The notes under the pieces: model-generated
What the model saw: only the letters and a program-made list of their open reading frames with translations
The model's database searches: none
Told to the model about the DNA's origin: nothing
Position numbers and translations under genes: made by a program
In this document: positions 63,120 to 64,000 of the stretch, in pieces
How the letters are laid out: every line of letters begins with the position of its first letter
Position numbering within the stretch: position 1 is the stretch's first letter
Source: Cokeromyces recurvatus
Taxonomy: Eukaryota; Mucoromycota; Mucoromycetes; Mucorales; Mucoraceae
Assembly (NCBI RefSeq): GCF_025118155.1
Contig: NW_026251406.1
Coordinates: 255,501 to 319,500, forward strand
Direction: 5' to 3'
Length of the DNA stretch: 64,000 bases

Positions 63120-64000
63120 GACTCTGTCATATAAATAAAAAAAAAAGAAAAGAAAAGAAAAGAAAAGTAGTAATTATAGATAAAAAGGGAAGGGAATATA
63201 AAAGAAGCTTATTTCTCTTTTGTAGTAATATTGATAAAAAAAAAAAAAGTCATACGGTTTATAATATTATTTAATTAAAAAAGAAAGTACTTTCTTTTCT
63301 ATTTTGGGAAGGTAGTACCTTATTTTATTCAAAAAAAAAAAAAAAAAAGGTACAGTAATAGTAGTAATTTCGTTCCATGTCATGAATAGAATCCACTTTA
63401 TATAAATTAATTCCTCAAAGAGTATATGTATAAACATGAATATCCAATAAGAGGAATATATACAGAATTAAAATAGTAATAATTCATTTTTTTTTTATGT
63501 TATACACGTATTTTATGTATATTTACGATGAAACAGTTTATTAGAAATATGTAACAAATAATCATTTACGATATTTCTAAAATGTAATTATCGCAACAAG
63601 TCTATGAAAATGAGTGTCACGTATATTAAAATATAAGATAAAGTCGTGTTTGTACAAAAGAAAGAACTATAGCTTATATGGATGATAACGATGTTTATAA
63701 AGCAATTAGGGAGCCATATGATAATAGTATGAATGACAGACCAATTTCGAGGGGCACTATTACCCCTCCCTTCCCTCTCTCACTTGGTAAGCTTATAAAC
63801 AAGTGACTCAAGGTTATGGACAAACGTGTATCCTTTAAGAGCTTCTACTCATAAATATGAGTCATTCAAATGAAAGATAGAAAGTAGAGATGATCATATT
63901 GTTATTATCATTTTCTTCCTTCTTACTTACTTGCCTGATTAAAGTAGTACTAAGCTATAGTTAGAGAGAACATAAAGTGGAGTTGTATGCTGATGATAGA
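63120..64000. other. Upstream region of kinase gene, window end
   Basis: AT-rich, with A-runs near 63238 and 63331. No start of another gene is visible before the window ends. Confidence 0.5.

Overview
This window is eukaryotic nuclear DNA, most likely from an early-diverging filamentous fungus of the Mucorales (Mucor/Rhizopus type). The reasons are: very AT-rich sequence, dense short spliced genes with 50-100 bp GT-AG introns, long A/T homopolymers, a NEO1-type flippase, a MET5-type sulfite reductase, a CBM21 protein phosphatase targeting subunit, an LCL2-like protein, and Tc1/mariner, LINE-like and Fanzor-type mobile DNA. Species is not assigned. Gene models were spliced by hand; nearly all keep frame across every junction, and exon coordinates are given in the entries.

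Layout. 0-3.7 kb: 3' part of an HMT1/ABCB6-type ABC transporter, an LCL2-like secreted protein, and a tandem CCCH RNA-binding protein. 3.7-7.7 kb: gene-poor DNA with one local tandem repeat. 7.7-9.3 kb: a Tc1/mariner element with TA flanks and a broken transposase. 9.7-14.3 kb: a RhoGAP protein, a C2H2 protein and TYW1 (wybutosine synthesis). 15-16 kb: wreck of a kelch membrane-protein gene. 16.2-23.3 kb: GPI8, a coiled-coil protein, a DUF4112 protein, an F-box protein and a short-chain dehydrogenase. 23.4-27.6 kb: a 13-exon NEO1 phospholipid flippase.

27.8-31.3 kb is the mobile island and the most interesting part. A 1.6 kb element bounded by ~56-64 bp inverted repeats carries a spliced Fanzor-like gene (eukaryotic TnpB relative, RuvC D-E-D residues present). 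It sits exactly between two 5'-truncated LINE reverse-transcriptase fragments in opposite orientation.

32-46.8 kb: a multi-pass membrane protein with a 14-nt micro-exon, a dead Tc1-like fragment, a cyclic-nucleotide phosphodiesterase with a degenerate receiver-like N terminus, a small membrane protein, a YPK1/Gad8-type AGC kinase, URM1, a mitochondrial K+/H+ exchange-related protein, and a WBP11-like splicing factor with a 17-nt micro-exon. 47.3-48.7 kb: a CBM21 phosphatase-targeting subunit. 48.7-53.6 kb: gene desert. 53.6-63.1 kb: a membrane-anchored RlpA/expansin-like protein, MET5 sulfite reductase and a KIN4-like kinase with KA1 tail.

The genes are ordinary housekeeping and signalling loci, not a functional cluster. 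Two act in tRNA modification (TYW1, URM1), two in cAMP or TORC2-type signalling (PDE, YPK1), and two in membrane lipid or GPI biology (NEO1, GPI8).
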